Of a DNA stretch of 64,000 nt, positions 1-11,977 are shown piece after piece. The stretch is taken from contig JAWNGF010000006.1 in assembly GCA_037039685.1 (NCBI GenBank), forward strand, positions 1,736,001 to 1,800,000. The letters are read 5' to 3'. Source of the stretch: Ceratobasidium sp. AG-K (Eukaryota; Basidiomycota; Agaricomycetes; Cantharellales; Ceratobasidiaceae). The first letter of the stretch is position 1, and each line of letters begins with the position of its first letter. Position numbers and translations under genes: made by a program. Below the pieces are notes generated by a model, which saw only the letters and a list, made by a program, of their open reading frames with translations, made no database searches and had not been told where the DNA came from.

Positions 1-1040
1 GAAGTGGTAAAGAGCAAGAGCTCAAGACAGGCTGGAACAAGGTTTGAGTATGTTAGTGGAGGACAATAGAAAGGCATCCAGGCACCAACATTGTGAGTCA
101 CCCAACAATTCTTCAGGGCTGGTCAAACCTGTCATCCACTTAAGAGCCTTTGTAATGCTTGTTCTCCTTGTTTCCCCCCTCAACTGTTGGCGTTTGTCCT
201 TTGCCAATTCGAAAATTTTGCATCAACATCCTCTCCTTGCTCATTGCAAGCCAGCACCATCCCTGTAAGTCGTATCTTGTCTCTCGTTTGCATAATTGCT
301 CACCCCAAGCAATGGCTAGCACAGTAGGAAGCATTCATCAGCACCCATACCCACTCCATCACTGTTCCAGGCCCTTTTGGTACCCCTGGATGACTCCAAG
401 CAACCCGAGCCTTGGCCATGTTTGTTTTGGAGCCCCAATAACCCTCTGAGTCTGGGCACTGCTGGCAAGTCTGTGTGCTGTCAGCAAAGTGCATTTGTTC
501 TTGCTTGTTGTGTATGTAATTGTTGCGCTTCTCCTATTGTAGACTGCACAAGTGGATTGTGGTACATAAATTTGATATACATAAATATAAATCCCATCAT
601 CAACCCTACTATACCCCATTCAGAGCCAACCCTGGCCTGAGTGCCACATCTCTCCCAAAGCACCACATCTTATAGTGCTCAATCAAGTGCCACATCTCCC
701 TGTGCTTGCAATCAAACACCACTTCTCCTTGTGTGCTTGTGAGGATGCACCACATCTTGGGAGCACTCACTAAAGGGGGACTTGACTCCCCAGCTGCTCG
801 TGCTTTGGAGCGCTTTGGAGCACTTCAAAGAAATTTCGATTTTTGTTGAGTATCTTATTGCTTGCTCAGTATCATCACATGGCCGTATTCAATAGTATTC
901 TACTGCAATCTAATCAATCTACTCCATTACTATTTTTTTTGTGGACAGCTCTAACCTTGACAATTACCTTGCCTCTGGGAAGACCTCATTGTTGTTGCGG
1001 GTCCCCCGATTTTACATCCTGTGATAATTGAGAATTTCGC
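1..1040. other. Unassigned sequence, possible transposon remnant
   Basis: No open frame here resembles a known family. The stretch has short tandem-like motifs around 640-780 (repeated 'caccacatct' phrases). At about 806-853 repeated 'ggagcgcttt' units run into 'tcgatttttgttgag', which resembles the outer end of the palindromic element at 17148-19311. This may be one end of a related, otherwise unrecognisable element. Confidence 0.3.
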
Positions 1041-1048
1041 CTTCTCGC

Positions 1049-2516
1049 TAGGGCTCCGTAAGAAACCGGAAATCGCTTACCAGTAGCTTACAAACACTTC
1101 TAAACTGGTGCATTTGCCAGTTACTTACAGTAACTTACAGGTTTCGCTAGAACGTTCCACGTGACTCCAGTACTTAGTCATTGAGTCGCATACAGGCGCG
1201 GAAACCAACATTCGCCACTTGCACTCAGCCACAACGTTGCTCTACTCGATGTTGCACCCCTATACCAATATTTGGTCGCAGAAAAAATGGCTGTGCAGTG
1301 TCTCTTGACCCGGCTTCTTAAGCCGAGCTCCCAGTCACTCTCAAAGTCAACCAAAAAGCAATCTAACGTGCAGCGTAATGGAAGGCGGAACGGTCAAACC
1401 CCCCAAAGGAAGCGACCCGGTGCGACAGTGAGCACTTCAAAACGAGCGAGTGCGGTGCGGGTGAGTGAAAACTAAATATACATTTCCACCTATAACGTAT
1501 ACTCATGCTGTCCTTTTCATACAGTACCCACACAATCCAGCAGACCCAGAAGACGACTTGCTGGATTCGGAAGTGGAGAGTGGGCGTACTCATGATGATC
1601 CCCTTGATAAATTAACTATCCCGTATCACTTGATTATTGATTCATCCCACTGACGGGTTCGCCGCAGGGATCCTGGGTGTGATTGGTCATGGGGTGAGCC
1701 TAGGATAGCAGTTCGCATTCTGCGTCACACCCGTAAATGCGGCAATCTCGATGGTGACCTATGGCAGAACTCCTTGTGCACTTGAGCGTTATTTTGACCA
1801 TCATCGTGCCTAATTCTATGGCCGAGGAGCGAACAATGTCAACACTCACCAAGCTGAACTCACCCGAGCGCGCCTCACAGAAGGTTTCAACGCTAATCGA
1901 CACGACCACAATTCGACAACACTGTAAGCGCAAGGAGAAGCGCAATAACTCAGTAAGTGCAGCTATTTATTAACATACTACAAAGAGAATTGGTTTAATT
2001 ATAGCCTTCCCCAACCTTACGTCCAACCGTTAGGTTCGTTGACCTGCCGCTGGTCGTGAGGGGTGCCATGGATCCTATTTCATCAGCTGTAAGCAAGAGA
2101 ACCAGTGCCCAAGACGTCAAGGATCCAGCTGTACGGTAGCCGGAGGACATTCCGGTATTTGAGGATTTGGCATATGACGATTGTGATACGCCACAGCCCA
2201 TGCAAGGCAGCCCACACCACTTCGGGGTTGAGTCCACTGATGGTGTTACACTGTCATCAAGATTGCTGTTTGACCTGGTCTCAGACGAAGCTATTATTGA
2301 GTTTAAACGCTCTCGTTCACCCGGGCCAGCTGTCGGGGATAACTTACCCCCCCAAAAGTGTCAATGGGTGGACATTTCGAGTCTTGCATGTTAGAGTGTG
2401 GATTTGTAATATAGCTTAGTCATGTTGAATGTTACCTGTTTGTCTGCGTAACTTACACATGCTTACACCGCGCTTTTTTGGTAACTTACATACAAACGGT
2501 TTCTTTCGGAGGCCTA
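1049..2516. mobile_element. hAT-like DNA transposon, probably non-autonomous
   Basis: The ends form terminal inverted repeats: 20 bp from 1049 (TAGGGCTCCG...) match the reverse complement of the last 20 bp (TAGGCCTCCG...) at 18 positions. The element is bounded by a perfect 8-bp direct repeat, cttctcgc, at 1041-1048 and 2517-2524. An 8-bp target duplication with ends starting TAG/CAG is typical of the hAT superfamily. Subterminal 'gtaacttac' motifs recur near both ends (about 1090-1140 and 2448-2495). Inside are short gene-like open stretches (for example 1272-1475, 1520-1653, 1761-1975, 2000-2394) with plausible introns and one stop, but no recognisable transposase. It is therefore either non-autonomous or carries a captured or decayed reading frame that I cannot name. 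Confidence 0.72.
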
Positions 2517-2768
2517 CTTCTCGCTAGATCACACGTGACCGAGGACTCTATCCTCATTCGTCCGCTCGACTATTGATGCGAGCACCGGATTGGCAGATTT
2601 ATGTATCTCGAAAGGAGATCTTTTGTACATCACGAGAACGTTTCAATAGCTTACTGTAATGTAGAACACGATGTTCTACCTGTCTAGCTCCACCATGACA
2701 CACGTTGGAAGGTTCCAGGGTTGATACTCAGTGGCGTCGACTGGCGACTTGGGGGTAACCCGTACGTG

Positions 2769-2775
2769 TATAAAG
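2769..2775 (+). promoter_or_regulatory. Putative TATA box of the URA2-type gene
   Basis: TATAAAG lies about 230 bp before the start codon at 3001. With transcription starting some 30 bp downstream, the leader would contain the intron proposed at 2855-2965. This is a sequence-only prediction. Confidence 0.4.
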
Positions 2776-2854
2776 ACTCTAGGATCCAAGAATATCACCT
2801 TACGCCAGTCCTAGGACGACCCAAGTTCAACACTTGAAGACTAGCACAAACCAG

Positions 2855-2965
2855 GTAAGCCATGTGACTCCTCAGACCTAGATAAGATAAGATCCTTGTA
2901 GATCACTTCCCGATCTAGTTATATTTATCATCGGCGATACGCGATCGGCCGCAAAAAACTTACAG
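2855..2965 (+). other. Putative 5'-UTR intron of the URA2-type gene
   Basis: A strong donor (ccag/gtaagc) and acceptor (cttacag/gacc) bracket 111 bp in the leader, ending 35 bp before the ATG. Length and consensus match the coding introns of this gene. RNA reads would settle it. Confidence 0.45.
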
Positions 2966-3000
2966 GACCAAAACTTGCTCTCTCCAACCACCCCCTCACG

Positions 3001-6000
3001 ATGGCAGCTTTGGCCGTCGCCGCTCGAGGCTCTCCAGGCCCTGATGCCGTCCTAGAACTTGCTGATGGTACGACCTATGCCGGGATCAATTTTGGAGCTG
3101 CGCGAAGCATGGCCGGCGAATGCGTCTTCCAGACCGGCATGGTCGGATACACCGAGTCCCTCACCGATCCCTCGTATGAGGGTCAAATTCTCGTCCTTAC
3201 CTACCCCCTCGTGGGCAACTATGGTGTTCCCGAGCGCGTAAAGGCCGAACTCGACAAGTTGCCTGAAGATTTCGAGTCGAGTCGGATCCATATTGCAGGT
3301 CTGATCGTCGCGTCCTACTCGGAAGAATACAGCCATTTCCTGGCCAAGTCTTCACTCGGCGCCTGGCTGAAAGAAAACGACGTTCCCGCCGTCTATGGCG
3401 TCGATACCAGGGCGCTCACCAAGCGTATTCGGGACAAAGGATCCATGCTCGGCCGAATCACCGTCAACAAGCAAGAGGTCTCATTTTCGGATCCGAACGT
3501 CCAAAATTTGGTCGAAAAAGTATCGATCAAGAAACCACAACTCTATACCCCCCTGTCGGTTTCCAGAACACAGCCCCGGCTTCACCCTTCTGGGCGGCCG
3601 CTCCGAGTCGTCGCATTCGATGTCGGAATGAAGTACAACCAAATTAGATGCTTTACATCCCGCGGTGTCGAACTTCTTGTCGTTCCCTGGGACTATGATC
3701 TCGCCTCGCAGGCAGCAGATATGTACGATGGTGTATTTATATCCAACGGACCCGGCGACCCATCTCTCCTCACTCCTACCATTACCCAACTCCAGAAGCT
3801 TATTTCCCTTCCCGCGACCGCCGCCAAACCCGTATTTGGTATTTGTCTCGGCCATCAGCTTCTCGCGTTAGCCGCTGGTGCCAAGACGTCCAAAATGAAG
3901 TACGGAAACCGCGGACACAACATTCCTTGCAGCGACACCCGCTCAGGCAGATGCTACATCACCTCGCAAAACCATGGTTTCCAAGTCGAGGCTGCCTCCC
4001 TCCCCCAAGACTGGCACGAACTCTTTGTCAATGCCAACGATGGCAGCAACGAAGGCATCTATTGCTCCACTATGCCTTTCTTCTCGGTCCAGTTCCACCC
4101 CGAGAGCACGCCCGGTCCAAGGGACACCGAGTTCTTATTCGACGTGTTTGTAGAAAATGTCTTTTCGTGCGCTGAGACTTGCTCCCTCGTCCCAATCCAG
4201 CTCCCCGGCAGCGGTCCAGTCAACCAACCCGCGGTCCCCCCTCCCATCGAACGCGTCCCTGTCAAAAAGGTCCTCGTCCTCGGTTCGGGCGGTCTCTCGA
4301 TCGGCCAAGCAGGCGAGTTCGACTATTCCGGATCGCAGGCCATCAAGGCGCTCAAGGAAGAAGGCATCTACACCGTCCTCGTCAATCCCAACATCGCCAC
4401 GATCGCCACTTCCAAAGGTCTCGCCGACAAAGTCTACTTCCTCCCCGTCACGCCCGAGTTTGTCCGCAAAATCATCAAGTACGAGCGTCCGGACGGCGTC
4501 TATGTCACGTTTGGCGGCCAGACCGCGCTCAGTGTCGGAATTGCGCTCAAGGACGAGTTCGAGTCGCTCGGATGTCGAGTTCTGGGCACCCCCATCGAGA
4601 CGATCATCACGACCGAGGATCGTCAGCTTTTTGCTGATGCCATGGCCGAGATTGGTGAAAAGTGCGCCGAGTCTGCGTCGGCTTCGACGATTGACGAAGC
4701 CCGGGCTGCCGCCAAGAGCATTGGGTTCCCGGTTATCGTCCGCGCTGCCTATGCGCTCGGTGGTCTTGGTAGCGGATTCGCCCAAAACGAAGAACAACTC
4801 GACGCGCTATGTGGCAAGGCATTTGCGACGAGCCCCCAGGTGTTGGTCGAGAAGAGCATGAAGGGATGGAAGGAAATCGAGTACGAGGTTGTGCGCGATT
4901 GCCGGGATAACTGTATCACGGTTTGTAATATGGAGGTAAGTTTTTCCTTCTTTTGGTTATTTCAAGCAGCTGACGTTGGAGTAGAATTTCGATCCTCTAG
5001 GTATTCACACCGGCGACTCGATTGTTATTGCGCCATCTCAGACCTTGTCGGATGTGGACTACAATATGCTCAGGACGACCGCTATCAATGTCATTCGGCA
5101 CCTTGGCGTAGTAGGAGAGTGCAACATCCAATACGCACTTAACCCTGTATCCAGGGAGTACTGTATCATCGAGGTGCGCAACAACCCTTCACCTGTTAAT
5201 TCTCTAATCAAACCTATTGACCTAGGTCAATGCGCGTCTCTCCCGCTCCTCTGCCCTCGCCTCCAAAGCGACCGGCTATCCGCTTGCCTTCATCGCGGCT
5301 AAACTTGGCCTCCAAATTCCCCTCAACGCGATTTCCAACTCGGTCACTCGCAGTACTACTGCCTGTTTCGAACCATCGCTCGACTACGTGGTCGTAAAGA
5401 TTCCTCGATGGGACTTGAAAAAGTTTAGCCGAGTCAGCAAGTTGCTGAGTTCGAGCATGAAGAGCGTCGGTGAGGTCATGTCGATTGCGAGGACTTTTGA
5501 GGAGGGTATCCAGAAAGCGATTCGGGCGATCGATGATAGTTTTGTTGGATTTGCGCCGGTGGGTCTTTTCATGTACTCTCCAGTTTTGAGCAAAAACTGA
5601 TTCTCTTTCGTAGAACGGATTTGTGGACGACATCGACGAAGAGTTGACCAACCCGACCGATAAACGCATCTTTGCCATCGCAGATGCGCTCCAGCGTGGA
5701 TACTCGGTAGAAAAGATCTGGGAAATGACGAGCATTGATCGGTGGTTCCTGACCAAGCTCAAGGGAATTTACGAGATGGAACGCGACGTCATGTGAGTGC
5801 CAGCTCTTGCTCTAGTATCACCAAATCGGAGACTTATGCATGTGTAGTAATGGAGGTCTCGCCGGACTCTCCGCCCAGAAGCTCCGCCAAGCCAAGCAAT
5901 TTGGATTCTCGGATCGACACCTCGCATCATGTATTCAATCGACCGAGATGGCCGTCCGCCGACTTCGTCAAGAACACTCGATCTCTCCATTTGTCAAACA

Positions 6001-9000
6001 GATCGACACCGTCGCGGCCGAATTCCCGGCTTACACGAATTACTTGTACATGACCTACAACGCAGTCGAGCACGACGTTCAATTTGACGACAATGGCGTG
6101 ATGGTACTTGGTTCGGGTGTCTATCGTATCGGGTCCTCGGTTGAGTTTGATTGGTGTGCGGTCCGAGCCATCCGAACTCTGCGAGACCAGGGCATCAAGA
6201 CAATTATGGTCAACTATAACCCCGAAACGGTCAGCACAGATTACGACGAAGCGGATCGACTCTACTTTGAAAATATTTCGCTCGAGACGATCATGGACAT
6301 CTACGACGCCGAATCCTCGCGCGGAGTTGTTCTCTCTATGGGTGGCCAAACGCCCAATAATATTGCCCTCCCGCTCCATCGCCAAAACGTCAAGATCTAC
6401 GGAACCTCGCCCGAGATGATCGACACTGCCGAGAATCGGTACAAGTTCTCCCGTTTGCTGGACACTATCGGGGTCGACCAGCCGCTGTGGAAGGAATTGT
6501 CAAGCTTTGACGAGGCATTCAAGTTTTGCGAAAAGGTCCAATACCCGGTGCTCGTTCGGCCCTCATACGTCTTGTCGGGGGCGGCCATGAATGTTGTGTC
6601 AAGCCCCGACGATTTGCAGTCGTACCTTACCCAGGCGACGGCCGTGTCCCGTGATCACCCCGTGGTCATTTCCAAGTATATCGAAGAGGCCAAGGAAATC
6701 GAGATGGATGCTATTGCCCGAGACGGAAAGCTCGTGATGCATTATATTTCCGAGCATATCGAGAACGCCGGTGTTCATTCCGGAGACGCGACTCTCGTGT
6801 ACCCTCCTCAAGATCTTGACCCCGAGACTGTCCGCCGGATCGAAGACGCGACACGCAAGATTGGCCATGCGCTCAACGTTACTGGTCCATTCAACATCCA
6901 GTTTATCGCCAAGAACAACGAGATCAAGGTCATCGAGTGCAACCTCCGCGCTGCTCGCTCATTCCCATTCGTCAGCAAGGTTTCCGGTGTGGACGCTATC
7001 GAGCTTGCTACGCGCGTGATGATGGGTCTTCCAGTCGAGCCGTACCCCTCCCTATCTTTGCCTGAAAACTACGTTGGCGTGAAGGTTCCCCAGTTTAGTT
7101 TTAGTCGACTTTCGGGTGCCGATCCCGTTCTGGGTGTAGAGATGGCCTCGACTGGAGAGGTCGCGTGTTTCGGCAAGGACAAGTACGAGGCGTATCTCAA
7201 GGCGCTAATTTCGACCGGGATCCAGCCCCCGAAAAAGAATGTGTTGTTATCCATTGGAGGATACAAAGAGAAACTCGAGATGTTGCCGTCGGTCCAGAAG
7301 TTGCACCAGGCCGGGTATCGGTTGTTTGCGACCGCCGGGACGGCTGACTTTTTCGCGGAGCATAATGTGCCGTGCAAGGTGAGCCCGCTGCAGGGATTAT
7401 TATGGACGTCGCTCATTTATCTGGCCATAGTACCTCGAAGCCCTTGGTGATGAGAGTCTCAAGGACTCCCAGAAGTCCGAGTACTCGCTGACTCAGCACT
7501 TGGCCAACAACCTGATCGACATGTATATCAACCTTCCCTCGAAGAATAAATACCGTCGTCCGGCTAGCTATAGCAGCAAAGGATACCGAACTCGCCGCAT
7601 GGCCGTGGATTTCGCCATCCCTCTCATTACCAACGTCAAGTGCGCCAAACTGCTCGTCGAGGCACTCGTCAGGCGGATGCCCCTGGACGTATCCAACGTC
7701 GACTTCAAGACCTCGCATACAACCCACACTTTCCCCGGCTTGGTCAACATCCAGGCGTTTGTTCCTACCTTGACAGAGCGCTCCTCGGCCGAATTTGGAG
7801 AAGTGACCAAGGCGTCGATTTGTGGTGGATTCACGACTGTTCAGATTGTCGCACATGGACTCCAGCCGGGGTCGGGCATTGTGGACACGGTACACCTTGA
7901 TGCCGCCCAGGCCAATGCAGTCGGAGCTGCCCATTGTCATTACGCGCTCAGTGCCATGGCAACCGGCGCCAATGTCAAATCCCTTGACGAAGATCTTCAA
8001 GCCGAGACCAAGTCGCTATTTATTCCTTTCCGTGGACCCCAGCGCGGGCTGAATGATATCGGCTCCGTTGCCGCGCACTTTGCTACCTGGCCCTCCGAGA
8101 AGCCTATCGTCACCGATGCGACAACAACAGATCTGGCGAGTGTCCTTCTCTTGGCTAGTCTGCACGGCCGAAGTGTGCATGTGACGAACGTCGCGACGAG
8201 GGGCGATATCAACCTAATTGTCCTCAGCAAGGCCAAGTCACTCAAGGTCACGTGCGATGTGGCGGTATATGCGCTCTTCTTTTCGCAGGATCAATATCCT
8301 TGGGCAACGTGCCTTCCTACGACGGATGACCAAAAGGCTCTGTGGGAGAATATAGAGCACATTGATGTATTTTCAATCGGGACGACGCCGTACCTTATGG
8401 CTACGCAGCTCAAGAAACCGGCATCTGCGCAATCCGGCATATACGAAACCCTTCCGCTCTTGTTATCCGCCGTCGCCGAAGGACGTCTTACGCTGGACGA
8501 TATTACCACCAAACTCCACGATAATCCTATCAATATCTTCGGGCTCGCTGAACAGGTCCATACCGAAGTAGAGGTGGTGGTTGACCGCAAGGCCCCTCTT
8601 CGCTCTGCAGACTACTGGTCTCCACTCGAGGGCAAACTGGTAGTTGGTTTCGTACATCGAGTTGTTGTTCATGGTAGTACTGTATTCCTCGATGGCATCG
8701 CTTCCACTACCCCAATAGGCCGTGATTTATCTGCAGCAACTCCCGTCTCCCGCACAGCTCAAGAGCGTGCCGCCCGAGCCTCTTTCGCTGGGCCTCGTCG
8801 CCCATCCTTGGGATCGATAGATGGGAGACCTTTCTCACCGCCCGCTCCGCATGCGCCTGCAGTGGGTTCTGGACTGGCCCCTCAGGGAATGACCTTACTC
8901 CCGAGCACACTTCGCCAACCCGCGTCTCCCACCTTTGGATCTCTCGTTCCTCACCCTGCTTTCCACCGCCGACACATCCTCTCGGTCAGACAATTCACAC

Positions 9001-10022
9001 ACGACGACCTTCATTACTTGTTCAACCTGGCCAGTGAAATTCGTATGCATGTCGAACGAAGCGGAACGCTTGATCTCTTGCGCGGTCGGGTACTGTGCAC
9101 GGTCTTTTATGAGCCTTCTACTCGCACAAGCGCGAGCTTCGAGGCCGCTATGAAGCGCCTGGGCGGAGATGTTGTGGCGGTCACCGCTGATTCATCGTCT
9201 GTGGCCAAGGGAGAAAGTCTGGCAGATACTATTCGAACACTCGGATGCTACGGAGATGCAGTCGTTTTGAGGCACCCTGCGGTGGGTAGTGCGCAAACCG
9301 CGGCCAAATTTTCGCCGGTGCCCGTCCTTAACGCTGGAGATGGTATTGGAGAACACCCCACTCAGGTAAGATTACCAAATTCCAACATGATCTCATGCTG
9401 ACCCGAATTCAGGCGTTGCTCGACATCTACACTATCCGATCCGAGTTGGGCACTGTCAATGGTCGAACAATTACTCTTCTCGGAGACCTCAAAAATGGAC
9501 GCACCGTTCACAGTCTCGTCACCCTGCTCTGCTTCTACTCCGTCCAACTCAACTTTGTCTCACCCCCCTCTCTCGCCATGCCCGAGTTGGTCACCGCCGC
9601 AGCGCGCCGAGCAGGTGTAACAGTTCGCGAATACACTTCTCTAGACGAGGTACTCGGAGACACGGACGTACTTTACGTCACGCGGGTGCAACGGGAACGA
9701 TTCGACAGCAACGAGGCGTACGAGAGCGTCAAAAATGCCTATGTGATCAACCAGGCGGTGCTGGCCAGGGCAAAGGAGGATATGATTGTTATGCACCCAC
9801 TCCCCAGGCTACAGGGTGGGTACCTCTGATTTTTGCTTGAAACAGCATTGACAACCCTACATACAGAAATCGATCCCGATGTGGACTTTGATTCCCGTCG
9901 TGCGGTGTATTTCCGACAAATGCGTTATGGATTATTCGTAAGTCATGATCCTGAATCCAGATATATTCTAACTGAATAAACTGCAGGTTCGCATGGCTCT
10001 TCTCGCGAGCATTTTGGCATAG
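3001..10022 (+). CDS. URA2: Multifunctional carbamoyl-phosphate synthase / aspartate transcarbamylase (URA2 / pyrABCN type)
   Basis: This protein catalyses the first two steps of de novo pyrimidine synthesis: glutamine-dependent carbamoyl phosphate formation and its transfer to aspartate. Nine exons can be read: 3001-4935, 4985-5173, 5226-5558, 5614-5792, 5848-7378, 7431-9365, 9413-9815, 9867-9937 and 9987-10022. They keep frame and give about 2203 aa, close to yeast Ura2. Domains in order: class I glutamine amidotransferase (nucleophile Cys282 in GICLGHQ, His366 and Glu368); two ATP-grasp synthetase halves (from about 425, first motif [17 protein letters not shown]); an MGS-like regulatory domain (about 1310-1440); a DHOase-like domain; and ATCase at the C terminus (FYEPSTRTS from about 1948, HPLPR near the end). 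The DHOase-like part has [10 protein letters not shown] where active enzymes carry a His-x-His metal site, so it should be inactive, as in other fungi. UTP feedback inhibition is expected from the family. All catalytic parts look intact. Confidence 0.96.
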
Positions 10023-11977
10023 CTTGCGAGAATGAACTCATTTAAACTACCGTACATATTTAAAATAACACAATGAATTTTTGGAAATATTCACATTCGT
10101 GTGCGCGTACGAGGGCATTTGCCTCAAACCACTCACGACGACCTATTTGTTTCACTGTGTTGATTTTCTTGATTGCCGACTTTGGTTGCGACCTAGCCAT
10201 CCGACCGCCCGTCACGCATACAAGATATCAAGCCTCTTTAGTGCGACTCCATACGTAATGTCCCTAATACGTGTACCGTCCGTAAGGTTTACCCAGCTCT
10301 TGTTACCCTCAGAGTGGTGGATTTTCATACTGTGCCATTGGACGGAGAGCAGCCTGATAGAAGCTCAGCTGGGCTTCACATTCAGAGACCGGCTGATTCG
10401 ACTTACCGATCCCCACATGCCTGACTCTGTGCTGGGCACAAAGCCCGCAGCTGAAGCGCTAATACGGCCTGTCTCTCTGCTGGGTCCGTGATATTTACTC
10501 GAGTATTCGAATCTTGCTCGAATACGGGAGGCGGGTTACACCTGGAGGATATTGCTACCTAACCGGACACAAATTGTCCGAAATTTCATCGACTTGAAAA
10601 CGGGTGTGGTTCAGTATCGAGGATGGTTTCTGCTTTGCTTCACAATATGGATTTCCTTGGTTTCGAGGTTTCTGAATGGAAATAACATTCATCATCCTAG
10701 CCCAGGGATTGTGCGCAAACGAGTATGCAAAGAAAGATCGGCGCCTAAGGCGATGGAGGGGATACAACTACTCCCAGGCATGGTCTCGTTCAAGGACCGA
10801 TTGCGGCCGGTATCGATTCGCCGAGCGCCCTCCTTACAACCGCCTCCTTTTTTCGTCGAACTGTGTGTGGGCGCTGGGATGGACTTCACGTGCCCCGGGG
10901 TGGCTCACCAATAGTTGCACGCAAATCCGTGATGTCGACTATGGATATCTGGACAGATTGGTGCGCTCGTTTAGCCATGCCTAAGTAGATGTCTCTGCGA
11001 TTCAACTGCTCCACTTTGCACAATTATCTTTTGTTGGAAGACAAACCGGGGTGGTTGGGGAGTTGGTCTAATGTTTACCTTTCCAGGACCGGCGTTTGTG
11101 AAGCGCCAGATCCCAAGAGGCGAGCTGCGCCACCCCCTTGTTGTCAAGCTTGGCGATTTCAAATTTGATACCTCAACCCGGAGCACCTCAAATCACTCGA
11201 TAGGTTGCGCCAAGTGTTGCACGCGCTGCAGAGGTACACATAGACGGCATATTGACCATCACCATCGGTGTCGAAGATTCTACGAGTCCCGTTCTAGTCT
11301 TAGCTACAGAATGACTCAATCCACCCATTCAACTGGGATGATGGGATCAGAATCGGACTCGAAACTTGAATAGGCTTGGGCACCAATCAGACATGTCTAG
11401 TATTGACGCCCTCGAGAAAAGGGACTACATGGTCCAAGTTCCAGGCATATCCCATCGGGTTAGCTCGCTTACTCTCGAAACTTACCTAGTGCAGAATTTA
11501 ACTCATAGGGCTACTCCCCTCGATCAATCTCCCCTTTATAACGAAAGCCGAGCAATTCGTTAAAGTGAGCGATCTCTATTTTGAACTAGGTGGGCGGATC
11601 GGACTGACGAAATACCACTGCTACTTAATTTCATTGAACAGACAACACAACATTTGACCTCCCGGCGCAAAGCGCCATGTATCCATATTTGCCCGCCCCC
11701 AGTGATTCGAAGGACTCCGGCCCTTTCGGGGGGTTTCGTTCCGGATCCTCAACTTTGCACGACTGAGTTGTATCGCTCAACCCGGTGTGTCCATAATAAT
11801 TATGCACGGGCAACGCGCTCAATGCTACGAAGGATGCGGAGGATGCTCCAACATAAAGCCTGGATGGTCCCATCCCAGCAGAGGCGCGCATACACGGAGA
11901 TACGAGTCACTTAAAAAGGTTGAAGGAGTTGTACCGTCTCCCCACCGGTGTTCTCTAGCCTGCCTTCCATTCTCAAG
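10023..11977. other. Intergenic region between URA2-type gene and laccase
   Basis: Short frames such as 10081-10491 and 10552-10914 lack recognisable motifs, codon continuity or splice-supported extensions. The last 100 bp before 11978 presumably hold the laccase promoter, with an AT-rich ttaaaaagg at 11911-11919. I see no gene. Confidence 0.5.

Noticed and set aside
4135..4797. 220-codon minus-strand frame opposite the URA2-type gene
   Set aside because: Antisense shadow of a strongly conserved coding exon; no family resemblance.
10081..10914. Frames between URA2-type gene and laccase as small genes
   Set aside because: Short, no motifs, no splice-linked extension.
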